NCBI RefSeq assembly: GCF_000766795.1
Contig: NZ_JPDS01000001.1
Location: 129,001-193,000 of the forward strand
DNA from: Polaribacter sp. Hel1_85
GTDB taxonomy: Bacteria > Bacteroidota > Bacteroidia > Flavobacteriales > Flavobacteriaceae
Direction: 5' to 3'
Length of the DNA stretch: 64,000 bases
Position 1 is the stretch's first letter; the number at the start of each line of letters is the position of its first letter. The position numbers and the translations under genes are program-made. Shown here one piece after another: positions 62,144 to 64,000 of the stretch. The notes beneath the pieces are model-generated. The model was not told where the DNA came from. It saw only the letters and a program-made list of their open reading frames with translations, and made no database searches.

Positions 62144-62824
62144 TTATTTTTTTGTAATTTTCTTCATAAACCTTTTAACGCTTCTGTTTTCTGGATTGAT
62201 AGACAATGCTTTTTTAAAGTTAGCTTTTGCATTTACAGTATCTTTATTTAGTAAGTAAGCTTCACCTAAACTATCATAAACATTAGAGCTATTAGGATAT
62301 AAAGCTACATTAATTTTAAAAACTTCTATAGCTGTGTCAAAATTATTTTTTTTAACAAAATTGTAACCTAATCTATTTATTCTGTTTTCTCTTATAATTG
62401 GACTCAAAGAATCTTTTTCTTTAATTGTTTTAAAAGCAGTTAGGGCTTTGTCAAATTCTTTCAATTCAAAATATTCATTTGGCGTTTTTTCTCCATTTTT
62501 CATTTGTTTAAAATGATATTTTACACCTTCGTGTTCTCTTTTTGGCGCCAACTCAATATGCATTTCTGGTTGACTTACAAATACCATTTTTTCATTCAGT
62601 TCTTTCATGTAAAAAGAGCTATCACTTACTTTTAATAATGCAATATCATCATTTCCACGCCATTTTGCATGCAATGTTTTTTCTTTAAAATAGATTTCAA
62701 TTACTTCATTGGCATTAAATAAATAACGTCCTTGAGTAGATTTTATAAATTCTTCAGAGTTTTTTTGTGATGTACAACCGGCTAATAAGACAAGCACAAA
62801 TAATGGATATAGAAATTTTTTCAT
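62144..62824 (-). CDS. TPR lipoprotein of unknown function
   Basis: A 226-residue lipoprotein (lipobox LLAGCTSQ, Cys17). The middle holds a beta-rich stretch (VIEIYFKEKTLHAKWRG, KMVFVSQPEMHIEL). TPR-like repeats occupy the last ~95 residues (FDTAIEVFKINVALYPNSSN, YDSLGEAYLLNKDTVNAKAN). The family is not recognised beyond that; similar layouts occur behind serine hydrolases in Bacteroidota. Its stop directly touches the start of the YfiT-like gene, so both are in one operon. Confidence 0.75.
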   Translation of the reverse strand: MKKFLYPLFVLVLLAGCTSQKNSEEFIKSTQGRYLFNANEVIEIYFKEKTLHAKWRGNDDIALLKVSDSSFYMKELNEKMVFVSQPEMHIELAPKREHEGVKYHFKQMKNGEKTPNEYFELKEFDKALTAFKTIKEKDSLSPIIRENRINRLGYNFVKKNNFDTAIEVFKINVALYPNSSNVYDSLGEAYLLNKDTVNAKANFKKALSINPENRSVKRFMKKITKK

Positions 62825-63022
62825 TGTTTGGTGAGTTAAAATGATTCTCTATTTTAGACGACTAATTTATAGGATTTGTTACAGAATTTTATTAATAATA
62901 TTAGTTTTTTATAATTTAATTTTATAGTTAAATTATTATTTATTGCAAATTCTGATAGTATCAAAGATTAATTACCATTTAAGTAATTTAATATTTTTAT
63001 ATATTATTTTTTATAAAAAGCA

Positions 63023-63054
63023 AAAACAGGTTAAGAAATTTCTTAACCTGTTTT
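63023..63054 (-). terminator. Terminator of the T9SS-secreted protein gene
   Basis: AAAACAGGTTAAGAAA and TTTCTTAACCTGTTTT are perfect reverse complements with no gap. On the - strand a T-rich stretch follows. It lies ~50 bases after the stop of the gene at 63102. Confidence 0.9.
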
Positions 63055-63101
63055 CTTGCAATGATAAACCCCCTACAGTTTATCAAAAAGTTTATAATTG
63101 A

Positions 63102-64000
63102 TTAGTGTCTACCTCTTTCAATAATTACACTACCCGTAAAAATTTCACCGCCAGTTTTAATTTTTACAACATAAACACCTTCATCTAACCATCTACCACC
63201 CATTGTTACACTGTTCTCTCTTTTACAATCTTTAACATATCTACGTTGAAGAAGTCTACTGTGTAAATTAAAAAGTAGTATTTCTGCTTTATTCTCAAAG
63301 TTTTCTAGTTTTACACTAAAGTATCCAGTAGAAGGATTTGGATAAATATTTACATCTGTTACCAATTCTGGTTCAATATAAACTTCTGTTGCACAAGTAG
63401 CATCACAACCACCTAATACATCACCATGTTTTAAATGTCCTTTTACAGCATTTTTACTAACACTGATTAACTTATCATTACTTTGATGTGTATTTGAATT
63501 AGAATTATGCCCACAAGAGCGAGAATGACTATGAGAATGATGACAAATAATAACTTTATCATTAAATCTACCATGTCTGTCTTTATCTCTAGCATCTATA
63601 ACACAAACTTCTATAGAATCTGTAGCTTGACATCCGTTAGAATTTGTTACAACAACAGTATACGTTGATGTGATTTCTGGAGATACTTTAGGATGTTTAT
63701 CTGTAGAAATTACAGTTCCATTTTGATCTGTCCATTCGTATGTAAAATCAGAACCTCCATTAACTTCTGTTTTTAAGTATGTGTATTCTTGATATCCTAA
63801 GAAAACAGTGTTTTTCTTTTGTCCATTAACTGTGTAAAACTCATCAATAGAAATTACTGGAGTTTCTCCTAAAACATATACAATTACAGGTACAGTAGTA
63901 GTGTTACCACTTTGATCTTTAACAGAAACTTGAACTGTGTTTTCTCCTAAATTATCACAATTAAAAGTATTAATGTCTAAAGCTGTACTTGTTATAGAGC
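63102..64000 (-). CDS. C-terminal end of a large T9SS-secreted protein (partial)
   Basis: The frame is open from the right edge to the TAA at 63104-63102, so ~298 codons of a bigger protein are seen. In order on the - strand: Ig-like/PKD-like modules (NTVQVSVKDQSGNTTTVP, FTYEWTDQNGTVIS, ITSTYTVVVTNSNGCQA), then a His/Cys-rich module (KVIICHHSHSHSRSCGH ... NAVKGHLKHGD). It ends in a type A T9SS sorting domain (VTDVNIYPNPSTGYFSVKLE ... GVYVVKIKTGGEIF). The protein would be exported by the type IX system and fixed at the surface. The TTG at 63365 is internal, not a start. Gly/Thr/Asn-rich composition is typical of adhesins. Confidence 0.85.
   Translation of the reverse strand, partial: SITSTALDINTFNCDNLGENTVQVSVKDQSGNTTTVPVIVYVLGETPVISIDEFYTVNGQKKNTVFLGYQEYTYLKTEVNGGSDFTYEWTDQNGTVISTDKHPKVSPEITSTYTVVVTNSNGCQATDSIEVCVIDARDKDRHGRFNDKVIICHHSHSHSRSCGHNSNSNTHQSNDKLISVSKNAVKGHLKHGDVLGGCDATCATEVYIEPELVTDVNIYPNPSTGYFSVKLENFENKAEILLFNLHSRLLQRRYVKDCKRENSVTMGGRWLDEGVYVVKIKTGGEIFTGSVIIERGRH

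Noticed and set aside
1..64000. tRNA, rRNA, riboswitch, CRISPR, transposase, prophage
   Set aside because: I looked for cloverleaf ends, regular repeat-spacer arrays and mobile-element proteins and found none; a covariance search would be needed to exclude riboswitches.

Overview
The window comes from the chromosome of a marine-type flavobacterium (Bacteroidota, Flavobacteriaceae, close in feel to Polaribacter/Tenacibaculum; genus is inference). The support is a very AT-rich sequence, SusC/SusD and hybrid two-component (HTCS) genes, a type IX secretion (T9SS) sorting domain, DUF4295 (bL38) beside rpmB/rpmG, menaquinone and bacillithiol genes, TAnnTTTG promoter boxes and no Shine-Dalgarno pattern. 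I see no tRNA, rRNA, CRISPR array, transposase or phage gene.

Layout. 1-7.9 kb: menaquinone genes (menD partial, menB), an S1-domain regulator, a degenerate esterase, purU, an FAH-family hydrolase, cinA, then rpmB-rpmG-bL38. 8-16.3 kb: ftsY and rimO, separated by a secreted protein of unknown function, an M48 protease, a serine hydrolase and an amidase gene broken by an in-frame TAG. 16.5-28.9 kb: housekeeping and envelope genes (M14 peptidase, bshC, rlmF, membrane proteins, LysM protein, lpdA, argS, YkgJ-type protein). 28.9-29.05 kb: a near-perfect sigma-54 promoter followed by a non-coding stretch and a strong terminator, read here as a candidate small RNA.

29-52.3 kb is a carbohydrate-utilisation region. 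A cytoplasmic GH1 beta-glucosidase and a GPH-type sugar symporter with an unusual periplasmic insertion form one operon, facing a secreted GH3 beta-glucosidase. Then come two tandem ~1,100-residue FG-GAP/ASPIC lipoproteins (one split by a -1 frameshift on a run of seven A), susD, susC, a hybrid sensor/AraC regulator and an MFS sugar porter. The picture is outer-membrane import of an oligosaccharide by SusCD, periplasmic trimming by GH3, inner-membrane uptake and cytoplasmic GH1 hydrolysis. Substrate is not proven; beta-glucan oligosaccharides are plausible.

52.3-64 kb: an FtsX-type ABC permease, a NamZ-like muramidase and beta-lactamase-fold hydrolase pair (peptidoglycan recycling), a sterol-desaturase-family protein, pyrD, an HEIAH-motif TPR protein, a LysE exporter, a YqaE peptide, csaA, an Mpo1-like protein, a YfiT-like bacillithiol transferase, a TPR lipoprotein and the C-terminal end of a large T9SS-secreted protein running off the right edge.

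Intergenic DNA is rich in short repeats. One family (GGGCGTT...GGTCGCGCTTT ... ATCGCTAACGC) has four copies. Another, a palindrome TTCGAGCGCAGTCGAGAA, has about seven full or degenerate copies, one of them inside the menD reading frame. Most feature functions below are family assignments by motif reading; no database search was run.
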